NCBI GenBank assembly: GCA_022749755.1
Contig: CM040446.1
Coordinates: 9,448,367 to 9,512,366 of the forward strand
Direction of reading: 5' to 3'
From: Azadirachta indica
Lineage: Eukaryota; Streptophyta; Magnoliopsida; Sapindales; Meliaceae
DNA: 64,000 nucleotides
Below, piece by piece: positions 48,475-60,052 of the stretch. A model generated the notes under the pieces. The model worked only from the letters and a program-made list of their open reading frames with translations. It did no database searches and had not been told where the DNA came from. Position numbers and translations under genes: made by a program. The stretch's first letter is position 1. Each line of letters opens with the position of its first letter.

Positions 48475-51400
48475 TCAGAAGTACTCCTTGTGGAATTCAA
48501 AGCGTGTAGATGTCTTGTGAGTAAGCTCGTGTGATAATTTCTTCAACTCCTTGGCTAACACTGGCATTCCACAGTAGAAAACACCTGCATTTTGACAACT
48601 AACTTTATGATACTGCTAATGCTTCTAATATGTTGTTTTTAAAAAATTATAAAAATGATTTTCTTAAAATACCAAAAATACTTTTATAGTATTTTTTAAG
48701 AAAGGTTCTTTAAAATAAAAAATCAACCGGAATATGTTGAGAAACAATCTATATTGCTTTCAAAAATAAATTATTGTTTTTCTGTCTTTGGTTCTGTTTT
48801 TGGTGTTTTACCTATGGTGGCGTTGGGATGCTTCGTAGCTACTCTGTTGAAAACTTCTTTCCAGTTGGGCCTCGCAAAGTGTGTCCTTACCTGTAACAGA
48901 TCAATTTCAAAAGGTAACAGCTTAGCTGCTAGTCCCTTAAATTTTTTACTTTTTTTTTTTTGAATTTATTTAACAATAAAAAATGGGGATTTTTGTAAGA
49001 TGGTAGGCCTTTAAGAAAGAGATAAAAAAAGGAAGATCATACTCTGGTGCCAGATAAGATGTCAACCCCGTGTTTGGCATGATTGAGAGCTTGAACCATG
49101 GTGATCAGTGTTGACCTTGCATCCCCTTCTTCATAAACACTTGTAAGGTAGTTGTGCAGCTCAATCTGACCCTGTTTCAAGTTATAACATTCATTAATGT
49201 CTCACTTCCCACCTCACAATATCTATGTATATGAAAATTGTTAGCTAATATCAAGTTATTTATTATTATAATTACTTTCAGATCCATTTCTGCTACTTGA
49301 TCCATTACTCCTTTGAACCATTCAAACGATCCAGGCTCTCTGGTGACCCAGTAGAAATAAGCATTTCTAGTCCTCTGTGACCTTTTCTTGCCTCCTGTCG
49401 AACTTGAAGACCCCGGAGTCATATTTGAAGATGTATAGCTGTTCAGGCTTTCCGATCTACTTGTATCCGTGTTTGAATCCTGCACCATCAGTTTGTTAAG
49501 AAAGAATAAATCAAGCAATGGCATTAGCTATTAATTAAATCTTCAGAATATCATATTGACTGTACCATTTGTTCCTCTCTTGTAGTGTTCAAAAGATCTC
49601 TCAGTATGCTTATAAAAGGAGTAGCCCCAATTCCTAGACCCACCAGGAGCAGGACATCGTAATTGCTATAGTCCTGTGCAGGCGCACCATACGGGCCATC
49701 AACAAACAATTTTGGTTGGCTGCTTCATCAATGTATTTTGCTTGCGTTAATTTAGTTTTCATTTTTAGGTATATCCCAAAGAATGCAGGTTAGATCAGTA
49801 ACCACTAAACACTGGAGCTTTATGATGGAATATCTACTTACAGTGTGTTGTTATTAACATGCCCAACTTGACCAAATTTGGCTCGCCCAATCATACATGT
49901 TGAATCATCTTCCTCGGTGTAAACTCGCTTCAACTCCTGCGTCCAGTCTCCCACAATCCGGATGTGAACACTGAGGCAGTCATCTCCTGGTGCTGAGGTA
50001 ATTGAAAATGGATGCCTGGAGATAATCAATCAATAAGGACTATTGCTATTGCTTGTCACTGTGAGCTCAATATTTACCACAATTACTCTCACCATTCAAA
50101 CGAGGAGATTGTTGGGCACTGTAGAAAGATGTACTGCCCACTTTTGTACCTAAATCCGTTTGGTTTGGACATGATTATGCTGAACACATCTCCTGGCAGA
50201 ACTGAAACCTGCATAGCATACATCAACAGGATCCTGTAAGGATAGCATTTTGCTACGCATCTTTCATCATGTGTGGTCTGTAATTGAAGCTAGTGTCTCT
50301 AAAGTTTTTTAATATCATGAAAGGCGTTATTTAAGTAAATCAATGAATTACCTTTAGAATTTTTGGAGAATAATATCTTGATCTTCGTGTTCGCAGATTT
50401 CGCTCTGCTATATACAGCAACAGAGGAGCAGAGATATACATCCATGTCTGGAAATATGTCGCTGGTTAGCACTTTAATATTTCATTCCTCTCTATAAATC
50501 TGAATTGCAAATTCCAACTATCAAGGTACTTACTGTCTTTTGATACCACCCGTGGGCCAAATACAAGAAGGTTCCATGGACATATAGCAGAATGTAGACG
50601 ACAGCAGTGAGATGGTGAGAATACCAAAATGCATTAAAGCCTGTCAATCTGTTGAACGGTGAAGGTAGCTTCACTCCATTTTTTCTGAACTTGTCTGTTG
50701 CTAGAGTGAATGCAATGGCCATTAAAACAACCATAACAATCCCGGTTACACCTTCAACACTATTCAAAAGATCTTTGTACGTTGGCTTTTTATTGTGGAA
50801 GTAATTAGATATGGAAGCAAATTCTTCAGATGATGAGTTTACTAAACGAGGAAAGTCACATGCCAAATGATTACCAGCATGAATGAGGACTCCAATGGCT
50901 ATGGCACAAGCTATCGTCTGTGAAATTGATAGTCAGCTCTATGAAAGATGTGATAGAAAAGGGACTATATACAAAGCAACGCTTCATAATCATACCTTGT
51001 GAAAATTAATGTTGTCATCAAATGGAACAAAAGATCTTGCTCTGGTAGAACGAAGCCAGGTGAGTGTGTTTCGACAAACGGGCAGCAGTATCAGAGCCAT
51101 GTTGAGCTTCAGAGTCTCTGCAGCACCTTTGGCTGTGGCCAAGCAATAGCCCATCACTTGAAATGCTGCCCTGTTTTTGTACTGGATGAATTTCCAAGCA
51201 AAGAGCCCGGCCGTTGCTATCACCCACAGCAACAAAATCCAACCCCTTTGCCAATTTTCTAGTATTAGACACCGGAACTTAAAGCTCGCTCTGCGGAGCA
51301 GGTGTTTAGGTCTAAACGAACTCAAGTTCTGACTCCAGTTAACGCTTGTTGTGCTTAGAGGTCTGCTATAGTTCATGTAAGTATCTCTTTGTAGAAGTAA

Positions 51401-54040
51401 CGTTTCCAGCTGCCATAACTGAAACACATCAAAATACATACTACAGTAATTAGAAATCCATGTTTAAACATATATTACAAGTTATTTAATGGAGTTAACA
51501 GAAAAGTTATATTATGAGCTTTTAAAAGTTATTGTAATTATACAATAATTTTAAAATGTATTTTAACGGTTCGTTGTTAAAGAAATAGTTAATTAATAAT
51601 TGTAGAAGATTCATCAAAATTTTAAATTTTTAATAAATATTATTTAAACATATTTTGCTATTATCCAATAGGTAGGGTGAAAGTATCATCAATTTTCAGT
51701 AGCTACTAAATATAATTTTTATCAGATTTCAGCAACACTCAACATTAATCACACCATAATAAAATATTAATATTATGATATGAAAGGAAAGGAAAGGATA
51801 AGATTTTTTTAATAATATATAATAATGTTGTTATAAAAAGAAATCTTATCTTTAATTTTAGGAAGATAGTTGTTTGTTATTTTTCTGGCAAATTATAGCT
51901 GCAAGGTAACTTAAAAGGGTCGTTTGATATAAATTTAAATACAATTTTTGTTTTTAAAAAATTAAAAAAAATAATAAAAAAAGTCGTAAAAAATCGTGTT
52001 GGAGTGTTCCACTAAAATTAGATTGAAAATTATTTTTAGATAGAATCTTAAAATTATGTCAAAATTCTAGAAAACCTATAATTAAAACCTACTTTTAATT
52101 GATTACATAACTTATCTTTTTATCCTTCAAAAATTTAATTTAATATTATATTGGTTTGTGTTAATATATTTAATATAATAATATGATGTAATTAATCATT
52201 ATTGATAACCATTTGAAGTTTAATAAAAAAAAATTGATCTCAAAAATAAAATTATCCAAATACATATTTACATTGCCATTATTTTAGATATCATATCAAA
52301 CGTACTTTTATACCTTTTTAATTTAAATATAATTTTCAAATACAGTGTATAAAACATCATTTTTTAAATATTAATAATAAAATACAACCCAAGTTTTTAA
52401 TTTAATTTTAATTTTTGACAACACGTAGCTTTCGAATCCCAAATCCAATAACCTTGGATTACGCACAGAGAATTACCTACTATTATTTCAACGGCTATGA
52501 TCTTATGATCTACTGATATATCTTTTGTTATGATCTATTTGTTTATTTCAAATATTATTTGGCAGGTAACTTAGGATTATATGATTTAGTGAAGTAGACC
52601 TGAAAACAACACTGTTAATAATTCAAGTCAAGTAAATTTCACGGTGATAATTACCTCAATATATCCGAGATTTTCAGGATCTAATTCTTCCATAATCAAT
52701 AAAGCGTATTCCTCGGCTTGTTCTTTTAGCTTTGACAACTTATTGGCAGAAGCACTGAGCATAATGAGCTGTGATTAAACAAGTTTCGATTTAAATAATT
52801 TTAGCGTATATAAATGAAATCCTATTTATTTAAAAACCAAAGGAAAAAAAAAGAAAAGAAAAGGAAAAAATACTGTCGTGAATGGCACTAACTGCATGAC
52901 TTGTATCCAATAATGTATTGTATACCGTTATGCACAGCTACCCATTTTCTTACTAACTTCCATTACCTCCTGCACTTCTTCTCTTGTGATTCTTCCATCT
53001 TCGTTGCTATCAGCCCTGAGATACAGCCGATTTCTTTTGATTAACAATAACATTAATAATTAATTAAGTAATATAAAAGCTAAAAAAATTAGAAAAATTA
53101 TTTGACTATTTCGGAACGAAAATCAAATCTGTTTTCAGTTCCCGCGATAGTATACGCTGGAATCAGGAACAGAGTGATCAAAACGGTACCGTACATGTCA
53201 AAGAAAATTTGAAGACGCGCGTCAAAGCTATGGTCCGAAATCTGTAACCAGAATTCGCGAAGCTCATCTTTCGTGATTTTCCCTATCTTCTGACGCCTGC
53301 GCCTCGCCAACGCGTTGAATATCCCCACCGCAAACTCCTTTGAGTCCACCATCCCTGTTATTTAAATAATTAATATTTTTAAAAAATAAAAAATAAAAAA
53401 TAAAAAACGGAAATTTCAATTTTGTCTTCCCTCGTGTCTCACCAATGCATTCACCAAAATCTTCCCTCGCAAGCAACCCGTCCTTAGCCAGAGTCCCGAA
53501 CCTCGACTCAACCTTTCTCCACAGCTCCTCCGTGTCAGACGCGCCGGTCGTCGTGCTTATGAATCTCAGTCCTTTCAGCGCTCTCCGAGCGCCCGATCTC
53601 GTCCGTTCGAGTTTCGCTTTTATTCTCCTTTCATCGCGCGCCGAAATTGCAAGTTCCTCGACATGATCCGAAGACGATGTTCTCGACGATCCTGATCGTA
53701 GCCAATTGAATTTCCGCCGAATCCGTGACGTCGCCGATAAGCTTCTCCCGAGAAGTCCAGTGGCAACTTCAGCATCACCGCTGTGGTTCGATCCTCGTGC
53801 AGTCGGCGTCACACTGCATAAGACGACGGCGTCGTTTTCCAGCTCTAACGTGACTTCAACTAAATCCTGCTGGTCTTGTTGGCCGTTTCTTCTCAAATCG
53901 TTGAGAAAAATCGGCAACATTGCTCCGCCGAGGCCGTAGTCGCTCTCCCGTCGTGACTGCGGGTCTTCACAATCATCTGGTAATTCAAACGTACGGCTGT
54001 AATTCGATCGCGAGCTACTTCTTCCAGACGAAGACGCCAT
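48475..54040 (-). CDS. RBOHE: Respiratory burst oxidase homolog (NADPH oxidase), RBOHE type
   Basis: Fourteen exons on the minus strand: 54040-53443, 53354-53195, 53015-52967, 52768-52655, 51418-50996, 50917-50534, 50447-50352, 50208-50093, 50015-49842, 49719-49566, 49479-49276, 49171-49043, 48890-48812, 48584-48475. The product is 929 aa. All introns are GT-AG and the phases agree. The cytosolic N-terminus has an EF-hand loop at 255-266 ([12 protein letters not shown]). Helices lie at about 366-387, 410-429, 449-468, 504-522, 545-569 and 577-592. Haem ligands H447/H461 and H549/H562 are spaced 14 and 13. FAD motif HPFSIT is at 648-653, NADPH motifs DGPYGAP at 712 and GLGIGATPF at 732, and the FYCG Cys is at 898. 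The end EFHKEYF is typical. The [13 protein letters not shown]-terminus, FFDMADSNEDG and IGRAKF resemble Arabidopsis RBOHE, which makes apoplastic superoxide and acts in tapetal cell death. Calcium probably activates it through the EF-hand. Confidence 0.96.
51419..52654 (-). other. Largest intron of the RBOH gene (1.24 kb)
   Basis: Between YIE|GTAATT and TTTCAG|TTATGG. It is very AT-rich. I saw no coding sequence or clear transposon ends in it. Confidence 0.75.
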
Positions 54041-54644
54041 ATCTTCAGGTTAGTATTATATGCTTCTCTTTCTCTCTTTCTCTTTCAATTCATAGACATG
54101 AAAATGAAAATGAAAACGGAGCATGTTAAATTGGCTTCACACGGTTTTAATTCAACGCCTGTGCCTAGGCCTGCGCCCTGTCGTGCTTAGAGTAGTTGAG
54201 ATTTTGCTCATCACTTACTTATAATAAACAATATTTCAAGCAAAACAAACTAGCAATCTTTCCCACAATAAACAATTCTCTCCGTCACATTTTAAATTTT
54301 CCGGACTAAAACAAATACCAACGTGAATACTACAAGTAAAATGAGTTACGCTTCATCGCCAGATGGTACAGCAACCATTATATTGTATCAGATTATGAGT
54401 ATTTAATTTTAGAATTTTGGGAATATTTTATAGGAAGGTGAATAGATCAAGAAAACCGAAAACAGAGGTAAGCAAGGAACAGGTATATGTATATATATAT
54501 ATATATATATAAATATATGGGGTCAAAAGCTTCAGGTGGGTGCTGCGATGGCTGGATAATCGAGTCGGTAATAAAACGGGATTAACTGAAGCGGTGATTA
54601 ATTTGTGGAACTAAACAGTATTTACATTTCTTGGGATGTGATAT
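54041..54644 (-). promoter_or_regulatory. Probable 5' leader and proximal promoter of the RBOH gene
   Basis: On the minus strand a purine-rich tract (GAAAGAGAAAGAGAGAAAGA, 54062-54090) precedes the ATG and is likely in the 5' leader. A (TA)n tract lies at about 54487-54511. I could not choose a TATA box with confidence. Confidence 0.4.
54487..54511. repeat. (TA)n microsatellite upstream of RBOH
   Basis: A clean TATATATA run about 450 bases upstream of the RBOH start codon. Confidence 0.85.
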
Positions 54645-55319
54645 GGTGTAATAACATTTGTATCCCTAAACTTTAAAATATAATAAATTAAGACACAGTT
54701 TGCTCAAATTTAACAATTTAGTCTCTAATATGCAGACGTATTAAAATGGGTTATTCTGACATGACACAATATGACACAAACACCGCATAAAAACTAGTAG
54801 GCAAGCAGTATACTTGAGCTGACATCGGTACTGAGGGAGTTTATATTTTAGCTATGAAAGTTTAACAAGATAGCAAATAAAACATTGTAAAATTACTAAT
54901 AATTAATTAAAATATTTAAAATTAACAATACTCTTAAGTAATAGTTATAAAAAAATAAAATTTAGTAATATTTTAATAATTTTAAATCAAAATTTTAAAA
55001 AAAAAAACCTAAAAATCTAAAACATAAAAAGTTAGAGATCAACATGGCATTATACGAATTTAATAGGTTTATTGGCTGTTTCAGATTGATCATTTGAAAA
55101 TTAAACTAGGATGATACAATCATAATTTGAAGTACAAATTAACTTAGAGTTTCATGTGATATGTTTGTACGACATGACAAATTTGTTATCTCTATTAATA
55201 TGTTGATAAAACCTAGGTAATAAAACAAGCAAGAAGAAGACTAAATTGTCAAAACTTTTGTAAACCAATTCTTAACTTATTATATTGCTAATGTTGTGGA
55301 TGAAAATGTTATTACGCCA
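54645..55319. mobile_element. Candidate inverted-repeat element, about 675 bp, upstream of RBOH
   Basis: The left end GGTGTAATAACATTTGTATC pairs with the reverse complement of the right end GGCGTAATAACATTTTCATC. Pairing continues through AATATAATAAATTAAGA / AATATAATAAGTTAAGA and ACAATTTAGTCT on both sides, about 85 bp in all. No exact target duplication was found and the interior has no coding signal. Confidence 0.6.
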
Positions 55320-57006
55320 ATGTAAAAGATCGTTAGTAACGAGAACATTCCTACGCTCTAAATTTTCAAATAATAATAATTACCATGTCATTTTGAGTAA
55401 ATCATAAAATGATTTAATAAATGTTAAAAATAAAACCTGAAAATAATTTGTTTGGTAGATAATTCACGTGAACTTTCTCGCTGCTTCCTTACAAATTGCA
55501 TTGAAAAATCAAGCCAACATTTTCTATGTGATACGTGTGGAGCAATCTGTCAACTGGATTTCATACATTCGAACTATCGAAGTACCCATATAAAATTAGG
55601 GTAAATTCTTGTAAATCATTTTAAGTTTTAAAAGAATATTAAGAAAAATTCGTTTGGTAATAATTTTTTTTGTATTTTTAATATTAAAATTATTTAAAAA
55701 AATTATGCCGCGTGATTGTAATTAAAAAATTTTGAGTATTAAAAAAAATTATTTTACTTCTAAAAAATCTCAAATTTTGAACTTCTGTAAAACGTATTCT
55801 TTAAATTTTTTTATTTTGTTAATATGTTAAATATAGTATCTTTATTTTATCTTTTGAAACCTTCGTTCTTCTCTTACATGACCTTAAATGCTTTCAAGTA
55901 TTTATTGTAGATTATTATTTATTTACTGTTGATACTTTTAAAACTTGATTGGTATTCTTCTTCAACTTTATAATATTTCAATCAATATGCTATAAAATAT
56001 AACCATCATTTATTTTACTAATGTATTTTTAAATATTGTATTATATATTTAGCAAATTTTAAAAGTCTAGTAGTTATCTTTCTGAGATAACTGTTAGAGT
56101 GCACGGTTATTAAAATCTTTGTACTAACAGATTAAAATTATAATGATTATTTTTTGAAACTAACAGTGTTTATCAATCTAATACGCCAAACCTTATATGT
56201 TTCTTTTCCCTTATTAATATACATCTATGAAATAACATTATTTTACAAGAAAAGAAAATCAAAATGAATTTTTTAAAAGTAAGATGCTAAATAAATCATT
56301 GAATAAGATTGTTTATATGCTGCATCAATTACCGAAAGTAATAATGAGTATTCATTTTTAAAAACTAGGAAATTAGACAATAAGTCTACAAATAATTTTA
56401 TTAATTTCTATAAAAAAATATTTATAATAAATATTAATAATTAAATTTTTACTAATTGTATTTAAAATAAGAACTAAATATATTCATGAACTAAATGTAG
56501 TTATAAAAGAGTTTGAATTAAAATAGATTGTAATATTTTACAAGTTTTAACAATTAATTAAAATAAAATAGGTTTTGAAATCAAATTTAACTTTATTGTC
56601 AATAAAAATAATAGTTGCTTTAATTAATTATTACAAGTTGTAAAATAATTTATCTTCTAGGTCTATTTATTTTTTAAAGTTTTTTAAATAAAATAATAAC
56701 ATTTCAGAATGAGTGAGTAGTTGTGCATCTTTTAAAGGATATTTATTATGTTTAGTGAGTATACGACTAAATTGTACATAAATTATATAGGATATATATG
56801 GCTCATTCTCAAACAAGAGTTTGTATTATAATTTTAAGAGGTTTTCTAGTTGTGTTTTCTGTAATAATTTTCTTATTTACAATAAAGTTCTTTTTATGGA
56901 TCAAGTTGTAAGATTTATCTTATTTAAAATATAATTCAAATTGTATGACCCAAATATATACATATATATATATATATATTGATATATATGTGTGTGTACA
57001 TGTGTG
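55320..57006. other. AT-rich gene-free stretch
   Basis: No gene was seen. The stretch ends in a (TA)n-(TG)n microsatellite (about 56955-57006) directly at the left edge of the copia element. Confidence 0.45.
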
Positions 57007-57791
57007 TGAAGAATAAATGCTTCAAATTTTTCAGAACTTGAGTATTTGAGTACCTTAGGACTTGAAGACCCAAAGAGTCAAGGTGAAGTAGTCACCCTGA
57101 CTTAAAAAAAACCTGATCTAGTACCCGAATACCCGAGAAGCCGAGGACTTGAGGATTTAAGAAGTTAAGTTGAAGTAATCATCCTGACTTGAAAAGGATT
57201 TGATCTAGTACCCTAGTACCCCAGTACCCAAGAAACCGAGGACCTGCGAACTCAAGAAGTTTAGGTGGAGTAATCATCCTGAATTGAAAAGGACTTGATA
57301 GTTAAGCACCTAAAGACTCAAGGACCTAAGAACTCAAGGAGGTGTTGTCATCCTAACCTGAAGAGGATAGCAAACCTATTTAAATTAGGATACCAAAACT
57401 ACTTGAACACAGATACTAAATATACTAGAATTGGAATTTTTTAGAGGCATTATAAAAACTCTATATTCTAGAGAATTAATGTGCAAGGGATGTGAGAGGA
57501 AAGAAAGAGAGAGAAGAGAGGGAGAAACTAAAAAAGAGTGATTTGAGAGAAGTAAGTCATCTTGTACAAATTCTATCTCCTTTTTCTAATAAAAAACCTT
57601 ACATGTGTTTGCTTCATAAACCTAGGCAATTTTGCTGAACCACATAATTCTTGTTTGTCTCTGATCTTGCTTATTATTTTTGTATTTTGTATTCATTATC
57701 TGGTCAGACTTGATAGTTTTTATCAAATCATAATTTTGATTCAAACAAATCAATGTTAAAGCATTGTTTCTAAGGCTGGTTTTATGCAACA
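57007..57791 (+). repeat. 5' LTR of the copia element
   Basis: Begins TGAAGAATAAATGC and ends TTTTATGCAACA. The U3 part has three to four degenerate units of about 85 bases, each with GATTTGATCTAGTACCC, a GAGGACTTGAGGA-like run and GTAATCATCCTGACTTGAA. Downstream is a GAAAGAAAGAGAGAG tract and AATAAAAAACC, possibly the polyadenylation signal. Confidence 0.88.
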
Positions 57792-57793
57792 AT

Positions 57794-57806
57794 TGGTTTT
57801 AGAGCC
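57794..57806 (+). other. Primer-binding site of the copia element
   Basis: TGGTTTTAGAGCC differs by two bases in its first twelve from TGGTATCAGAGC, the usual site complementary to the 3' end of initiator-Met tRNA in plant copia elements. Confidence 0.75.
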
Positions 57807-57822
57807 AAGTTCCTAAGTAACG

Positions 57823-59134
57823 ATGTCTCTGTCTAAGTTTGATCTAGAGAAATTCAATGGAGAGAATGACTTCAACTTATTTGAAGATAAGGGCAATCTT
57901 GGTTCATCAAAGGCTGGAAGATGGTCTTGAAAGGGAAAACAAGATGCCTAATACATTGACAAAATTTGAGAATAGGAAGATTTTGAGGAAAGCCCATTCT
58001 GAAATTGTATTAAGTCTGAGTAATCAAGTTTTAAAAGAAGTTCAAAGGGGAAGATTGCAGCTGGGCTCTAGAACAAATTAAAAACGATTTACATAACCAA
58101 ATCTTTGGCCAATAGGATATATTTGAAAAAAAAATTGTATACCCTTACTATGGCTGAAGGGACCCCAATCAAAGAACACACTAATCTACTTAATAAAGTA
58201 ATTCTTGACCTTAAAACAATAGATGTGAAGTTGAAGATGAGGACCAGGCAGTAATCTTGCTGAGTTCTTTGCCAAAATCGTATCACCACTTTGTTGAGAC
58301 CTTAACACATGGTTGAACTTCACTCTCTATGATAAATGTTAAGGTAGTCTTGAACTCCAAAGAACTAACTAGAAAGCAACAAAAGAGAAACTCAGGTCAA
58401 GGAGAAGTTTTGACAATAAGGAGAAGACCAGAAAAACAAGAGAATAGGGGCAAGAAACTTGTTAGATCCAAATCAAAGCCAAAGATCTTAAAGTGCTTTC
58501 ATTGCTATAAAGAAGGACATTTTTAAAAAGGATTATCTAGAGAGAAAGAACAAGAAAAAGGCAGATGGTGAAGCAACTATTATAACATAAGATTGCTCCG
58601 AATCTACAGATCTACTCATCACATCTGCTACCAAAACAAAAGGTGAATAGGTGTTAGATGCAAGTTGTTCTTTCTATATGTGCCTTAATTTAAATATGTT
58701 TTAAATCTTATCAAACATGTGATAAGGATAAAGTATTAATGGATAACAATAAAGCATGTAAGGTTATTGGGATTGGTAGTGTCAAGATCAGAATGTTTGA
58801 TGGAATAATAAGAGAATTGCATCAGTTTACGCATGTACTTGACCCGAAAAGAAACCTGATCTCTTTGAGAATGTTAGATCAACTAGGATGTGTATTCAAG
58901 GTTGAGAATAGGACCTTAAAAGTATTTAATGATTCTATGGTAGTCATTAAGGGGGTGAGAAAAAATAGTTTATATGTCTTGGATGGATCTACAGTCAGGG
59001 ATCATATTACTATGGAATCTATAAACTTGGTGAAAATATACAAAGATAATAATCTTGTTGATATATTGACAAAGTCATTACCAAGCGCTAACTTCAATCT
59101 ATGTATGAACTTAGTGAGCATTAGTAATTTATAA
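57823..59134 (+). pseudogene. Copia gag-pol remnant
   Basis: The frame starts ATGTCTCTGTCTAAGTTTGA (SKFDLEKFNGENDF in copia gag). After a frame change it continues KIRAILVHQRLEDGLE. Near 58490 is a zinc-knuckle-like CFHCYKEGHF with a stop where the family has the next residues, so the last Cys is lost. Near 58650 is VLDASCSFYMCLN, the protease-region motif where D-S-G is usual, here changed to D-A-S. The intact frame 58739-59134 reads CKVIGIGSVKIRMFDGIIRE, LISLRMLDQLGC and SLYVLDGST (GAG-pre-integrase), then without a break INLVKIYKDNNLVDILTKSL and NFNLCMNLVSI, the C-terminal end of RNase H. The jump, near 59010, marks a large in-frame deletion. Not functional. Confidence 0.85.
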
Positions 59135-59195
59135 GAAAGCTAGTTTGAGCAAGAACATGTAAAAGGAAAATAATTAGAAGCAAGGTGGAGAATTA

Positions 59196-59980
59196 TGAAT
59201 AATAGATATTTCAAGTTCTTGAGAACTTGAGTATCTGAGTACTTGAGTACCCGAGGATCTAGGGACCCAAAGAGTCAAGGTGGAGTAGTCATTTTGACTT
59301 GAAGAAGATTTGATCTAGTATCTGAGTACCCAAGAATCTAAGGACCTAAGGAGTCATGATGGAGTAGTCATCCTGACTTAAAAAAGACCTGATCTAATAT
59401 CCTAATACTTGAGTACTTGAGAACTCGAGGACCTCAGGATTTAGTGAGTCAAGGAAGAGTAATCATCCTAACTTGAAAATGACTTGATATTCGAGTACCT
59501 AAAGACCTGAAGACCCAAGGACTTGAGGAGTTATTGTCATCCGGACCTGAAGAGGATATCAAACTTACTTGAATTAGGATACCAAACTTACTTAAATAAA
59601 GATACCATACCTACTAGAATTGGGATTCTTTAGAGGCATTATAAAAATCCTATATCATAAAGAATTAGTATGCAAAGGATGTGAGGGGAAAGAGAAGGGA
59701 AGAAAAGAGAGAGAAACTGAAAAGAGGTGATTTGAGAAAAGAAAGTCATCTTGTACAGATTTTATCTCCTACTTATAATAAAAGACCTTACTTGTATTTG
59801 CTTTGTAGACATAGGCAATTTCGCTAAATCACATAATTCTTATTTGTCTCTAATCTTGCTTATTATTTCTTTGTTTTGTGTTTATTATCTAGTCAGACCT
59901 GATAATTTGTATTAGATTACAATCTTGATTCACTCAAATCAATGTTAGAACATTGTTTCTAAGGTTGGTTTTCCATAACA
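59196..59980 (+). repeat. 3' LTR of the copia element
   Basis: Begins TGAATAATAGATATTTC and ends TTTTCCATAACA. It is collinear with the 5' LTR, with many substitutions but the same overall length, which implies an insertion that is not recent. Confidence 0.88.
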
Positions 59981-60052
59981 ATATATATATATATACACAC
60001 ACACATACACATACGTACATACGTATGTATATATGTATGTATGTATATTATG
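59981..60052. repeat. Compound microsatellite (AT)n-(AC)n-(GTAT)n
   Basis: ATATATATAT, then ACACACACACATACACA, then alternating ACGTACATACGTATGTATGT. It directly abuts the 3' LTR. Confidence 0.85.

Larger units (their letters stand above)
57007..59980 (+). mobile_element. Ty1/copia LTR retrotransposon, internally deleted, 2.97 kb
   Basis: Two direct LTRs (57007-57791 and 59196-59980), each 785 bases, start TGAA and end ACA. A primer-binding site TGGTTTTAGAGCC, a variant of the initiator-Met tRNA type, lies three bases after the left LTR. A purine-rich tract (AGAAGCAAGGTGGAGAA) precedes the right LTR. The interior is only 1.4 kb. It holds a gag start, a zinc knuckle, the protease/GAG-pre-integrase region, and then directly the last part of RNase H, so integrase and reverse transcriptase are missing. 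It sits inside microsatellite DNA ((TA)n/(TG)n left, (AT)n/(AC)n right), which hides any 5-bp target duplication. Confidence 0.88.

Noticed and set aside
53445..53939. Plus-strand open frames opposite RBOH exon 1
   Set aside because: Antisense shadows of the GC-richer first exon; no independent motif.
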